Of a DNA stretch of 64,000 bases, positions 17,899-26,727 are shown in pieces (position 1 is the first letter of the stretch; the number at the start of each line of letters is the position of its first letter). The translations under genes were made by a program, and so were the position numbers. The notes beneath the pieces were generated by a model, which saw nothing but the letters and a program-made list of their open reading frames with translations, did no database searches and was not told the DNA's origin. The stretch comes from Oerskovia turbata (GTDB taxonomy: Bacteria > Actinomycetota > Actinomycetes > Actinomycetales > Cellulomonadaceae). The stretch is taken from assembly GCF_000718325.1 (NCBI RefSeq), contig NZ_JOFV01000012.1, positions 1 to 64,000 of the forward strand. Direction: 5' to 3'.

Positions 17899-18984
17899 TC
17901 AGACGTTGAAGCGGAACTCCACGACGTCCCCGTCGACCATGACGTAGTCCTTGCCCTCGATGCGGGCCTTGCCCGCCGCCCGGGCCGCGGCCACGGAGCC
18001 GGTCTCGACGAGGTCGTCGAACGAGATGACCTCGGCCTTGATGAAGCCGCGCTCGAAGTCGGTGTGGATGACCCCGGCCGCCTGCGGCGCGGTCCAGCCC
18101 TTGCGGATCGTCCAGGCGCGCGACTCCTTGGGCCCGGCGGTCAGGTAGGTCTGCAGGCCGAGCGTGTCGAACCCGACGCGGGCGAGCTGGTCGAGGCCCG
18201 ACTCCTCCTGGCCCGTCTCGGCGAGCATCTCGGCCGCCTCCTCGGGCTCGAGCTCGGCGAGCTCGGACTCGAACTTGGCGTCCAGGAAGATCGCCTGCGC
18301 CGGCGCGACGAGCGCGCGCAGCTCGTCCTTGCGGGCCTCGTCCACGAGCCCCGCGTCGTCGGTGTTGAAGACGTAGATGAACGGCTTGGCCGTCATGAGC
18401 TGCAGGCTCGCGATCTCCGCCAGGTCCAGGCCCGCGGCAGCAGCGCCCTGGAACAGGGTGATCCCCTGCTCGAGCAGGGACTGCGCCTTCTGCGCGGCCG
18501 CGACCAGGACCGGGTCGCCCTTCTTGATCTTGACCTCCTTCTCGAGGCGCGGCAGCGCCTTCTCGAGGGTCTGGAGGTCGGCGAGGATCAGCTCGGTGCT
18601 GATGGTCTCGATGTCGTCCGCCGAGTCCGTCGAGCCCTCGACGCGGATCACGTCGGGGTCGTCGAACGCGCGGGTCACCTGGCAGATCGCGTCCGCCTCA
18701 CGGATGTTCGCGAGGAACTTGTTGCCGAGCCCCTCCCCCTCGCTCGCCCCCTTGACGATGCCTGCGATGTCCACGAAGGACACGGTCGCGGGCAGGATGC
18801 GCTCGCTGCCGAAGATCTCCGCGAGCTTGTTCAGCCGGGGATCGGGGAGGGACACGACGCCGACGTTCGGCTCGATCGTCGCGAACGGGTAGTTCGCGGC
18901 GAGGACCTGGTTGCGCGTCAGGGCGTTGAAGAGGGTGGACTTGCCGACGTTGGGCAGGCCGACGATGCCGATAGTTAGAGCCAC
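17899..18984 (-). CDS. ychF: Ribosome-associated ATPase YchF (OLA1 family)
   Basis: 361 aa, the usual length. Starts VALTIGIVGLPNVGKSTLFN with the P-loop GLPNVGKS at residues 9-16. It has the YchF-type NYPFATIEPNVGVV switch, the DIAGIVKGASEGEGLGNKFL block and the C-terminal TGS domain ending DYVMVDGDVVEFRFNV. YchF binds ATP rather than GTP and acts on ribosomes and stress responses. GTG 18984 is used because the conserved N-terminus begins there. The open frame extends upstream without similarity. Confidence 0.96.
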   Translation of the reverse strand: MALTIGIVGLPNVGKSTLFNALTRNQVLAANYPFATIEPNVGVVSLPDPRLNKLAEIFGSERILPATVSFVDIAGIVKGASEGEGLGNKFLANIREADAICQVTRAFDDPDVIRVEGSTDSADDIETISTELILADLQTLEKALPRLEKEVKIKKGDPVLVAAAQKAQSLLEQGITLFQGAAAAGLDLAEIASLQLMTAKPFIYVFNTDDAGLVDEARKDELRALVAPAQAIFLDAKFESELAELEPEEAAEMLAETGQEESGLDQLARVGFDTLGLQTYLTAGPKESRAWTIRKGWTAPQAAGVIHTDFERGFIKAEVISFDDLVETGSVAAARAAGKARIEGKDYVMVDGDVVEFRFNV

Positions 18985-19048
18985 GGGGCCTGAGTCTACG
19001 GGAGCGACCACGGGCGGCGCTCTCACCACGGTGCGTGCGCCCAGCAGA

Positions 19049-19129
19049 CGGCCCGACGGCGCCGCCCGCCCCGGGCGGTCACGTGCACTGCTGCACGGGC
19101 GCACCGGGGCGGGCGGCGCCGTCGGGCCG
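19049..19129 (-). terminator. Very long inverted repeat downstream of the ABC exporter permease
   Basis: A perfect 26-bp inverted repeat (arms 19049-19074 and 19104-19129, core GGCCCGACGGCGCCGCCC) encloses a second small hairpin, CGTGCActgcTGCACG. It begins 14 bp after the permease stop and should terminate that operon before ychF. Both arms contain the CCCGACGGCGCCG word that recurs through the window. Confidence 0.75.
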
Positions 19130-19142
19130 CTGCGTGAGGCGC

Positions 19143-20729
19143 CTACTTGTAGCTCATGACCTGCTGGAGGAGCTCCGGGCCGCGCTGGTCGACCAGGCGG
19201 CCGCCCCAGCGCATGCCCACCACGAGGAAGACCACCCCGAGGCCGACGCCCACGACGAGCGTGAGCCAGCCCCAGACCGCCGCCCCCGTCAGGACGTTCG
19301 TGAGCGCGAGCCCCGCCGCCGGAAGGCACAGGGCCGTGAGCACCAGCATCGTGATCATCTGCGCCACGAGCGTCGCCATCGCGGCGCCCTGCGGCGACTT
19401 GAACGGGCTGTCCCCCGGCTTGGGCACCGGGTAGAGCAGGCGCGCCGAGACTACGCTCGACACACCCAGCCCCGCACCCAGCACGCCCAGGCTCAGCCCG
19501 ATCGTGGCGACCAGGAGGTCCCACCGGCCCGTGAAGGCGACCGAGGCCACCGCGAACACGAGCACGACCGGCACCCCGATGACCGCGGCCGCGAGCACAC
19601 GGCCCGCGCGGTCCGCGAACCCGCTCACGCCCGACGACACCTGCGTCCAGAACGCGGTGTGGTCGTACGCGACGTCCGCCGAGATCGCGAACCCGAACGT
19701 GAACGCCGTGACCGGGCCCAGCACGAGCATGAGCTCCTTGAACCCGTCCCCGCCGTCGATCCCCATGCTCGACCCGACGAACCACAGCAGGACAGGGAGC
19801 AGCGGGACCACCGCGATCGACCCCGAGTAGCGCGGGTCGCGGAACCAGTACGTCAGGCAGCGCGCCGCCACCGCCCCCACGGGCGTCGCCGGGAACCGGT
19901 CGAACCAACCGAGCCCCTTGGACTTGCCTGCCGAGGCGCCGCCGTGCGGCGCGACCAGGGCCTTGGCGAGCGCACGGTCCCACACGACCCACGCCGCGAC
20001 CAGGACGACCACCGCGATGGCGAGCCGCACGAGCGCGAGGCCCCAGGCGCCGTCGGACACCGCGGCCGCGACCGCCCACGGCGCCCCGAACGGCGTCCAC
20101 CCCAGCACGTCCGCGATGACCGGCAGCACCTCCTGGCCGCGCGCGATAGCCGACGTCGCCCAGCCGATGATCGGCCCCGCGAGCATGAGCGGCACGAACG
20201 CCGCGATCGACAGGACCTCGCGGTAGCGCCGCGAGTCGAGCAGCGGGGCGAGCGCCGTCGTCGTCGCACGGGACCCGACGACGCACAGCGCGACCGCGAG
20301 CAGCGCGCCCACAAGCGCGGCCAGGGTCGCGAGCGGCGAACGCCACCACGCGAGCGCCGTACCCGCCGAGGCGACGAGCGTCACGATCCCCGGGATGCCC
20401 ACGAGACCCGCGACCGCGAGCCCCGCGAGGAGCTGGCGCTGCGGCACCGCGAACGTCACGAAGCGCTGCGGGTCGAGCGTCGCGTCCACGCCGAACGCGA
20501 ACAGCGGCACGATCCACCACGCGAGCACGACGACCGACCCGACGATCGTGATGATCTGGCCCGCCATCTCGGGAGCGGTGGTGCCCAGGACCGTCAGACC
20601 GACCAGGGACATCGAGATGACGCCCAGCCCGTAGAGGATGCCGAGGACCAGCCCCACCGTCTGCCACACGCTCTTCTTGAGCGTGTTGCGCAGGAGGGTG
20701 AGCTTGAGCCTTACGAGGTGCGCAACCAC
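19143..20729 (-). CDS. ABC exporter permease, multi-span
   Basis: About 528 aa with roughly 12 hydrophobic segments, beginning VVAHLVRLKLTLLRNTLKKS. It has no ATPase motif and pairs with the ATPase gene whose end it overlaps by 19 bases. GTG 20729 is preceded by GGAGGGG at good spacing. Large permeases of this kind with an ABC-2-type ATPase are usually exporters or act in membrane homeostasis. The substrate is unknown. The long inverted repeat at 19049-19129 marks its 3' end. Confidence 0.85.
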   Translation of the reverse strand: MVAHLVRLKLTLLRNTLKKSVWQTVGLVLGILYGLGVISMSLVGLTVLGTTAPEMAGQIITIVGSVVVLAWWIVPLFAFGVDATLDPQRFVTFAVPQRQLLAGLAVAGLVGIPGIVTLVASAGTALAWWRSPLATLAALVGALLAVALCVVGSRATTTALAPLLDSRRYREVLSIAAFVPLMLAGPIIGWATSAIARGQEVLPVIADVLGWTPFGAPWAVAAAVSDGAWGLALVRLAIAVVVLVAAWVVWDRALAKALVAPHGGASAGKSKGLGWFDRFPATPVGAVAARCLTYWFRDPRYSGSIAVVPLLPVLLWFVGSSMGIDGGDGFKELMLVLGPVTAFTFGFAISADVAYDHTAFWTQVSSGVSGFADRAGRVLAAAVIGVPVVLVFAVASVAFTGRWDLLVATIGLSLGVLGAGLGVSSVVSARLLYPVPKPGDSPFKSPQGAAMATLVAQMITMLVLTALCLPAAGLALTNVLTGAAVWGWLTLVVGVGLGVVFLVVGMRWGGRLVDQRGPELLQQVMSYK

Positions 20730-21595
20730 GACAGCCCCTCCGTGGTCTGACGCCCGCCGACCAGGTCGACGAAGCGGTCCTCCAGGCTCTGGCCCGCGCG
20801 GACCTCGTCCACGGTGCCGGCCGCGAGCACGTGCCCGCCCGAGATGACCGCGACGTGGTCGCACATGCGCTGGACCAGGTCCATGACGTGCGAGGACACG
20901 ATCACGGTGCCACCGCTCGCGACGTACCCGCCCAGGATCTCGCGGATGTTGGCCGCCGAGACCGGGTCGACGGCCTCGAACGGCTCGTCGAGGACGAGCA
21001 GGTTCGGGGCGTGGATCAGCGCCGAGGCCAGCGCGATCTTCTTGGTCATGCCCGCCGAGTAGTCGACCACGAACGTGTTCGCGTCAGCCGCCAGGCCCAG
21101 GGCCTCGAGCAGGTCCGCGGTGCGCTCGGCGACCGTCTCGCGGTCCATGCCGCGCAGCAGGCCCGCGTACGTGATGAGCTGCGCGCCCGTGAGCCGGTCG
21201 AACAGGCGCACGCCGTCCGGGAGGATGCCCAGCAGGCGCTTGCCCTCGAGCGGGTTCGCCCACAGGTCCAGGCCGTGCACGTGGACCGAGCCGAAGTCCG
21301 GGCGCAGCAGTCCCGTCGCCATCGACAGCGCGGTCGTCTTGCCCGCACCGTTGGGGCCGACGAGCCCGTAGAACGAGCCCGCCGGGACGTCGAGGTCGAT
21401 ACCCGCCACGGCGACCTTCTCGCCGAACTTCTTCCACAGCCCGCGCACCGACAGCGCGGGGGCCGCACCCGCCGCGTGGGTCGGGGGCGTGGGCGTCGCA
21501 GGAGCGAGGACGGGCGCGGCAGGCGCTGCGGGGTACGCAGGCGCTGCGTCGGCAAGGGGTGGGAGCTGGTCGCGGGGCTCAGGTTCGTGGGCCAT
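20711..21595 (-). CDS. ABC exporter ATP-binding protein
   Basis: 294 aa. The first 45 residues are a Pro/Ala-rich tail, followed by one ABC domain: GLVGPNGAGKTTALS near 78-91, LLVLDEPFEAVDPVSAANIR as Walker B and VIVSSHVMDLVQRMCDHVAV as the H-loop. The signature is YSAGMTKKIALASAL, a departure from LSGGQ that is seen in ABC-2-type systems. ATG 21595 lacks a strong ribosome site. The permease at 19143-20729 overlaps its end, so the two form one transporter. It diverges from rmuC. Confidence 0.88.
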   Translation of the reverse strand: MAHEPEPRDQLPPLADAAPAYPAAPAAPVLAPATPTPPTHAAGAAPALSVRGLWKKFGEKVAVAGIDLDVPAGSFYGLVGPNGAGKTTALSMATGLLRPDFGSVHVHGLDLWANPLEGKRLLGILPDGVRLFDRLTGAQLITYAGLLRGMDRETVAERTADLLEALGLAADANTFVVDYSAGMTKKIALASALIHAPNLLVLDEPFEAVDPVSAANIREILGGYVASGGTVIVSSHVMDLVQRMCDHVAVISGGHVLAAGTVDEVRAGQSLEDRFVDLVGGRQTTEGLSWLRTS

Positions 21596-21758
21596 ACGGA
21601 CAAACCTAGTGGAGCCGGGCGGCGTCCCCCCAGGAGATATGTCACGACTTTCCAGGTCGAGGCCGGATTCACCCGTCCACGCGGCCGCGCGGACCAGGCG
21701 ACGCGCCCGACGGCGCAGCTCCCCGCCCCCTGTGGGTGGCACCTGGCAGAGTGCGGGC

Positions 21759-23363
21759 ATGGACAACGCCCTGCCGTGGCTCATGCTCGTCGTCGGACTC
21801 CTCGTGGGAGCCCTCCTGGGCTGGCTCGCTCGCCGCACCTCCCCCGACTCCGGGCGCGCCGAGATCGGCCGGCTCACCGGCCTGCTGTCCCAGGCCCAGC
21901 AGGAGGCCGCGCGCGGAGCAGGCCTCGCCGAGCGGCTCGCGGCCGAGCGCGAGGGTTTCGAGCGCCAGCTCCGCACCGAGCGCGAGGCGTTCGGACGCCA
22001 GCTCGCGAGCACCGAACGGTCCGCCGACGAGCGCCTCGACATCGAGCGCGCCAACCACGAACGCTCGATCGAGGACCTGCGCGCCGGCTCCGAGAAGCGA
22101 CTGGCCGAGATCCGCGGCGACCAGGCGCGGCTCGAGGCCCAGTTCGAGGCGCTCGCCCGCAAGGCGCTCGCGACCAGCTCCGAGCAGTTCCTCACGCAGG
22201 CCGAGGAACGCTTCAAGCGCAGCCAGCAGGTCGGGGAGGCCGAGCTCGCCAAGCGCGAGCAGGCCGTCCAGCAGCTCGTCGAGCCCCTCAGCAAGGCCCT
22301 CGACCAGGTCAAGGCCGAGGTCTCCGCCGCCGAGCAGGCGCGCCGAGAAGCCCACGGCACGCTCGCCGAGCAGGTCCGCGGCATGCGCCACGACTCCGAG
22401 GCGCTGCGCGCCGAGACGTCCCAGCTCGTCACCGCCCTGCGCTCCTCACAGGTCCGCGGGGCGTGGGGCGAGCTCCAGCTGCGCCGCGTCGTCGAGGCCG
22501 CAGGCATGATCCCCCACGTCGACTTCATGGAGCAGGACCAGGTCACGACCGACGACGGCGCGCTGCGCCCCGACATGGTCGTCCGGCTCGCGGGCGGCAA
22601 GAACGTCGTGGTCGACGCCAAGGTCGCCTTCCTCGGCTACCTCGACGCCCAGCAGACCACCGACCCCCGCGTGCGCGCCGAACGCCTCGCCGCGCACGCC
22701 CGCCACTTCCGCAAGCACATCGACGACCTCGCGGGCAAGCGGTACTGGGACCAGTTCAGCCCGGCACCCGAGTTCGTCGTCATGTTCGTCCCGGCCGAGT
22801 CGTTCCTGTCCGCCGCGATCGAGCAGGACCCGTCGATCCTCGAGTACGCGGTCTCCAAGAACGTCATCATCGCCGCGCCCATGACCATGATCGCCCTGCT
22901 GCGGACCGTCGCCTACGCCTGGCGGCAGGACGCGCTCGCCGCGAACGCCCAGCAGGTGCTCACGCTCGGCAAGGAGCTCCACGGCCGCCTCGCCGTCATG
23001 GGCAGCCACCTCGCCAAGCTCGGACGCTCCATCCAGGGCGCCGCCGAGTCCTACAACCGCACCGTCGCCTCGCTCGAGACACGCGTCCTCGTGAGCGCGC
23101 GCCGCTTCGCCGACCTCAACGTCGTCGACGAGGACCTCGAGAGCCCCGCCGTGGCCAACCCCCAGCTCAGCGCCGTGAGCGCCCCCGAGCTCCTCGCGTC
23201 CGTCCACGAGAACTTCGTCGCGATCGACGAGATCGCCACGGCGTCGCGCGCAGGCGCCGATCCGGCGGACGACGACGAGCAGGACCCGCTCGACGCCGGG
23301 ATGCTCGGGACCGTCAACGCCCCCGGACGGCGCGAGCGCGACCGGGGAGCAGACGCGTCCTGA
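21759..23363 (+). CDS. rmuC: DNA recombination protein RmuC homologue
   Basis: 534 aa. An N-terminal membrane helix (PWLMLVVGLLVGALLGWLAR) is followed by a long coiled coil at about 40-200 rich in Glu, Arg and Ala. The RmuC nuclease-like domain runs from about 225 to 450 (GAWGELQLRRVVEAAGMIPH, GKNVVVDAKVAFLGYLDA). RmuC limits inversion between short repeats in E. coli. ATG 21759 follows a CAGAGT by 6 bases and there is no Shine-Dalgarno, which suggests a leaderless mRNA. It converges on ispH. Confidence 0.9.
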   Translation: MDNALPWLMLVVGLLVGALLGWLARRTSPDSGRAEIGRLTGLLSQAQQEAARGAGLAERLAAEREGFERQLRTEREAFGRQLASTERSADERLDIERANHERSIEDLRAGSEKRLAEIRGDQARLEAQFEALARKALATSSEQFLTQAEERFKRSQQVGEAELAKREQAVQQLVEPLSKALDQVKAEVSAAEQARREAHGTLAEQVRGMRHDSEALRAETSQLVTALRSSQVRGAWGELQLRRVVEAAGMIPHVDFMEQDQVTTDDGALRPDMVVRLAGGKNVVVDAKVAFLGYLDAQQTTDPRVRAERLAAHARHFRKHIDDLAGKRYWDQFSPAPEFVVMFVPAESFLSAAIEQDPSILEYAVSKNVIIAAPMTMIALLRTVAYAWRQDALAANAQQVLTLGKELHGRLAVMGSHLAKLGRSIQGAAESYNRTVASLETRVLVSARRFADLNVVDEDLESPAVANPQLSAVSAPELLASVHENFVAIDEIATASRAGADPADDDEQDPLDAGMLGTVNAPGRRERDRGADAS

Positions 23364-23405
23364 CGCCGCGTGAGCATCGCCGGAGAGTGACGCCCGCGTC
23401 CTGGT

Positions 23406-23422
23406 GAGCGGCGCCGTCGGGC
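23406..23422 (+). repeat. Interspersed 17-mer, copy 1
   Basis: GAGCGGCGCCGTCGGGC, identical to copies at 28146-28162, 31380-31396 (minus) and 55278-55294. This copy lies between rmuC and the first 22-bp array. Confidence 0.75.
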
Positions 23423-23428
23423 TGAACC

Positions 23429-23529
23429 GCCGACGGTGACGTGCCGGACCGCCGACGGTGACGTGCCGGGTCGCCGAGGGTGACGCACCCGACCGCCGAG
23501 GGTGACGGGCTGGACCGCCGAGGGTGACG
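23429..23529 (+). repeat. Tandem array of five 22-bp units between rmuC and ispH
   Basis: Five copies of the 13-mer GCCGASGGTGACG start at 23429, 23451, 23473, 23495 and 23517, exactly 22 bp apart. The 9-bp spacers are only partly conserved (for example TGCCGGACC, TGCCGGGTC, GGCTGGACC). The same 13-mer forms the twelve-copy array on the other side of ispH. No reading frame across it looks like protein. Confidence 0.9.
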
Positions 23530-23563
23530 GGCCGGGTCGCCGCTGCAGCGCACCGGGAACGAA

Positions 23564-23598
23564 CGAGGCCCGTCCCGAATGCTCCGGGACGGGCCTCG
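23564..23598. terminator. Terminator between convergent rmuC and ispH
   Basis: A perfect 14-bp stem, CGAGGCCCGTCCCG / CGGGACGGGCCTCG, with a 7-nt loop, ending 12 bp from the ispH stop. Confidence 0.8.
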
Positions 23599-23610
23599 AC
23601 GTGCGACGGC

Positions 23611-24630
23611 TCAGACGGGCTCGACCGAGAGCGACGTGCGGTTCTCACGGCGCGGGCGCGCCGGTGCGTTGCCCGCGGCCTTGAGGTCCGCGCGCAGCTC
23701 CTTGGGGAGGGAGAACATGAGGTCCTCGGTCGCGGTGCGCACCTCCTGGACGTCGCCGTAGCCGCGCTCCGCGAGGTACGCGAGCACGTCGTTGACGAGG
23801 ATCTCCGGGACCGAGGCCCCCGAGGTCACGCCGACCGTCGTGACGCCGTCGAGCCAGGACTCGTCCATCTCCTGGGCGCGGTCGATGCGGTACGACGCGT
23901 CCGCGCCGGCGCCCAGGGCGACCTCGACGAGACGCACGGAGTTCGACGAGTTCGCGGAACCGACCACGATCACGAGCTCGCACTCGGGTGCGAGCTTCTT
24001 CACCGCGACCTGACGGTTCTGCGTCGCGTAGCAGATGTCGTCCGACGGCGGGTTCTGCAGCGTCGGGAAACGCTCGCGCAGACGGTCGACCGTCTCCATG
24101 GTCTCGTCGACCGACAGCGTCGTCTGCGAGATCCAGACGACCTTCTCCGGGTCACGGACCGTGACGTTCGCGGCGTCGTCGGGCGAGTTGACGATCTGGA
24201 CGTGGTCCGGGGCCTCGCCCGCGGTGCCCTCGACCTCCTCGTGGCCCTCGTGGCCGATCAGCAGGATGTCGTAGTCGTCCGCCGCGAAACGCACGGCCTC
24301 CTTGTGCACCTTCGTGACCAGGGGGCACGTCGCGTCGATCGTCTGGAGGTTGCGCTGGGCGGCAGCCTCGTGGACGGCGGGCGAGACGCCGTGCGCCGAG
24401 AACACGACGCGAGCGCCCTCGGGCACCTCGTCGGTCTCGTCGACGAAGACCGCGCCCTTGTCGCTCAGCGACTCGACGACGTACTTGTTGTGGACGATCT
24501 CCTTGCGGACGTACACGGGGGCGCCGTAGTGATCGAGCGCCTTCTCGACCGCGATCACGGCGCGGTCGACGCCCGCGCAGTAACCGCGGGGGGCGGCGAG
24601 GAGGACACGCTTACCAGTCGGGGAAGTCAC
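23611..24630 (-). CDS. ispH: 4-hydroxy-3-methylbut-2-enyl diphosphate reductase IspH (LytB)
   Basis: Last enzyme of the MEP isoprenoid pathway: it reduces HMBPP to IPP and DMAPP with a [4Fe-4S] cluster. 339 aa. The three cluster cysteines are visible in [11 protein letters not shown] (C18), [11 protein letters not shown] (C102) and [12 protein letters not shown] (C200). The substrate-binding EEVEGTAGE and [15 protein letters not shown] segments are also present. ATG 24630 opens directly onto [19 protein letters not shown]. It is flanked on both sides by 22-bp-phased repeat arrays of the same word. Confidence 0.97.
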   Translation of the reverse strand: MTSPTGKRVLLAAPRGYCAGVDRAVIAVEKALDHYGAPVYVRKEIVHNKYVVESLSDKGAVFVDETDEVPEGARVVFSAHGVSPAVHEAAAQRNLQTIDATCPLVTKVHKEAVRFAADDYDILLIGHEGHEEVEGTAGEAPDHVQIVNSPDDAANVTVRDPEKVVWISQTTLSVDETMETVDRLRERFPTLQNPPSDDICYATQNRQVAVKKLAPECELVIVVGSANSSNSVRLVEVALGAGADASYRIDRAQEMDESWLDGVTTVGVTSGASVPEILVNDVLAYLAERGYGDVQEVRTATEDLMFSLPKELRADLKAAGNAPARPRRENRTSLSVEPV

Positions 24631-24750
24631 GTCACGAGTCTAGGTGACAGGCTTTCGGTGGCGGGCCGGGCGGATGGGTCCGGGCGCGGTACGGACCATG
24701 TCCTGGCAGCAACTCCACAGGATCCTCACGGTGGGCCGGGCCGCCGGTGC

Positions 24751-25000
24751 GCCGAGGGTGACGGTTCTGCCCGCCGAGGGTGACGTTCAGGCAGGCCGAG
24801 GGTGACGTACGGGTGGGTCGACGGTGACCGCGTCGACGGTCGAGGGTGACCGCCTGCCCGCTCGACGGTGACGGAAGCGTCACCCTCGGCAGGTAGGGGC
24901 GTCACCCTCGGCGGGTGCGAGCGTCACCGTCGGGGGTCTGGCACGTCACCCTCGGCGGGTTGGGGCGTCACCCTCGGCGGGTTGGGGCGTCACCCTCGGC
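24751..25000. repeat. Mirror array of 6 + 6 units, 22-bp period, between ispH and xseA
   Basis: Six copies related to GCCGAGGGTGACG start at 24751, 24773, 24795, 24817, 24839 and 24861. Four bases later six copies of the inverted word CGTCACCCTCGGC start at 24878, 24900, 24922, 24944, 24966 and 24988. Spacing within each half is exactly 22 bp. A few copies have one or two changes (for instance GTCGACGGTGACC). This fills most of the 402-bp gap, which is otherwise featureless. Confidence 0.92.
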
Positions 25001-25032
25001 GGGTGTCACACCCATGCGGCAGGCTTGACCCC

Positions 25033-26328
25033 GTGACCGACCGACCCGCCGACCCCACCAGCGCCCCGGCTTCGCCCGCCTCCTCAGCACAGCCGTCCGC
25101 ACAGCCGTCCGCCCTCCCCGTCCGGGCCCTCGACACGAGCGCCGAGCACCCGTGGCCCGTCCGGCTCCTGTCGAGCAAGATCACGGCGTACATCGACAGG
25201 ATGTCCCCGGTCTGGGTCGAGGGGCAGGTCGTGCAGCTCAACCGTCGTCCCGGCGCCTCGATGGCGTTCCTCACGCTCCGCGACACCGACGCGGACATGT
25301 CGCTCCCGGTCGCGGCGCTCGCCAAGGTCTTCGAGTCCGCGAGCACGCCCCTGACCGAGGGGGCGCACGTCGTCGTCCACGCCAAGCCCGTGTTCTGGCC
25401 CAAGCGCGGGTCGTTCCAGCTCCAGGCGAGCGAGGTCCGCACGGTCGGGATCGGTGAGCTCCTGGCCCGGATCGAGCACCTCAAGCGCATCCTGGCGGCC
25501 GAGGGCCTGTTCGACGCGGACCGCAAGGTCGCTCTCCCGTTCCTGCCCGCGGTCGTGGGGCTCGTGTGCGGGCGGGAGTCCAAGGCCGAGCACGACGTCG
25601 TGGTCAACGCCCGCGCGCGCTGGCCCCAGGTGCGTTTCGAGATCCGCGAGGTCGCGGTGCAGGGCGCGAGCGCGGTCTCGCAGGTCAGCGGCGCGATCGC
25701 CGAGCTCGACGCACGTCCCGACGTCGACGTGATCGTCGTCGCCCGTGGTGGTGGCGCGGTCGAGGACCTCCTGCCGTTCAGCAACGAGGCGCTCGTCCGG
25801 GCCGCGGCCGCGTGCCGCACGCCCCTGGTCAGCGCGATCGGTCACGAGACCGACACCCCGCTCCTCGACCTGGTCGCGGACTACCGCGCCTCGACGCCCA
25901 CCGACGCGGCCAAGCGCATCGTGCCCGACGTGGGCGAGGAGCGGGCGCGCGTCCTGCAGGCGCGGTCACGGATCCGCGCTGCGATCACGCACCAGCTCCA
26001 GCGCGAGCAGTCCCGCCTCGACAGCGCACGCTCGCGCCCGGTGCTCGCGGCCCCCGAGACCATGATCTCCACGCGCGAGCAGCACGTGCTCGCGGCCCGG
26101 GACCGGGCCCGGCGCTCGCTCGACGCGATCCTGCTGCGCGCGCACGGCGAGGTGGACCGCCTCTCGGCCCAGGTGCGCGCCCTGTCCCCCGCGTCGACGC
26201 TCGAGCGGGGCTACGCCGTCGTGCACGGGCCTGACGGCGGGATCGTCCGTTCTCCCGACGACGTGAGTCCGGGCGATGCGCTGCACGTGCGGCTCGCGAG
26301 CGGCGCGATCGACGCGACGGTGCGCTGA
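25033..26328 (+). CDS. xseA: Exodeoxyribonuclease VII large subunit XseA
   Basis: 431 aa. The N-terminal OB fold ([20 protein letters not shown]) binds single-stranded DNA. The central catalytic region includes [40 protein letters not shown] and [21 protein letters not shown] helical region and a C-terminal segment with [11 protein letters not shown] complete it. With XseB it degrades single-stranded DNA to oligonucleotides. GTG 25033 follows CAGGCT by 7 bases with no Shine-Dalgarno, so a leaderless start is likely. The first 35 residues are a low-complexity Ala/Ser/Pro tail. Confidence 0.95.
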   Translation: MTDRPADPTSAPASPASSAQPSAQPSALPVRALDTSAEHPWPVRLLSSKITAYIDRMSPVWVEGQVVQLNRRPGASMAFLTLRDTDADMSLPVAALAKVFESASTPLTEGAHVVVHAKPVFWPKRGSFQLQASEVRTVGIGELLARIEHLKRILAAEGLFDADRKVALPFLPAVVGLVCGRESKAEHDVVVNARARWPQVRFEIREVAVQGASAVSQVSGAIAELDARPDVDVIVVARGGGAVEDLLPFSNEALVRAAAACRTPLVSAIGHETDTPLLDLVADYRASTPTDAAKRIVPDVGEERARVLQARSRIRAAITHQLQREQSRLDSARSRPVLAAPETMISTREQHVLAARDRARRSLDAILLRAHGEVDRLSAQVRALSPASTLERGYAVVHGPDGGIVRSPDDVSPGDALHVRLASGAIDATVR

Positions 26329-26432
26329 CCGAGTCCCTCGGACGGTCCGAGCCCGCCCCGCCCCCGCACGACCGCCACGCCCTGCACGCACCGACGACCT
26401 ACCGACCCTCACCACCAGGAAGGCCCTCCACC

Positions 26433-26702
26433 ATGAGCAGCAGCACCCCGCCCCCCGCCGACGTCGCGACGCTCAGCTACGAGCAGGCACGCGACGAGCT
26501 GGTCCAGGTCGTGTCCCGCCTCGAGGCAGGCGGCGAGCCGCTCGAGGCCTCGCTCGCCCTGTGGGAGCGCGGTGAGGCCCTCGCGGCCCGCTGCCAGCAG
26601 TGGCTCGACGGCGCGCGCGAGCGCCTCGCGTCGGCTCGCGCGGCGGACGGTGCGCCGTCGGCCGCGGTCGACGCTCAGGACACCGGCACCGAGGACGACT
26701 GA
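26433..26702 (+). CDS. xseB: Exodeoxyribonuclease VII small subunit XseB
   Basis: 89 aa, typical length. The core [20 protein letters not shown], then [20 protein letters not shown], matches the helical XseB fold that binds the XseA stalk. It lies 104 bp after xseA on the same strand, with AGGAAGG upstream, so the two probably share a transcript. The acidic tail (AQDTGTEDD) is not conserved in the family as I know it. Only 25 bp separate its stop from the convergent sugC-type gene. Confidence 0.93.
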   Translation: MSSSTPPPADVATLSYEQARDELVQVVSRLEAGGEPLEASLALWERGEALAARCQQWLDGARERLASARAADGAPSAAVDAQDTGTEDD

Positions 26703-26727
26703 CCGGGACGACCGACCCGGCCGAGGG

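Noticed and set aside
17899..20667. A single 922-residue protein ending in YchF
   Set aside because: The upstream part is a frame opposite in character to the permease gene. YchF alone has the family's exact length from GTG 18984.
23429..25000. CRISPR array
   Set aside because: The conserved word is only 13 bp with 9-bp spacers, the array reverses orientation in the middle, and no cas gene is near.
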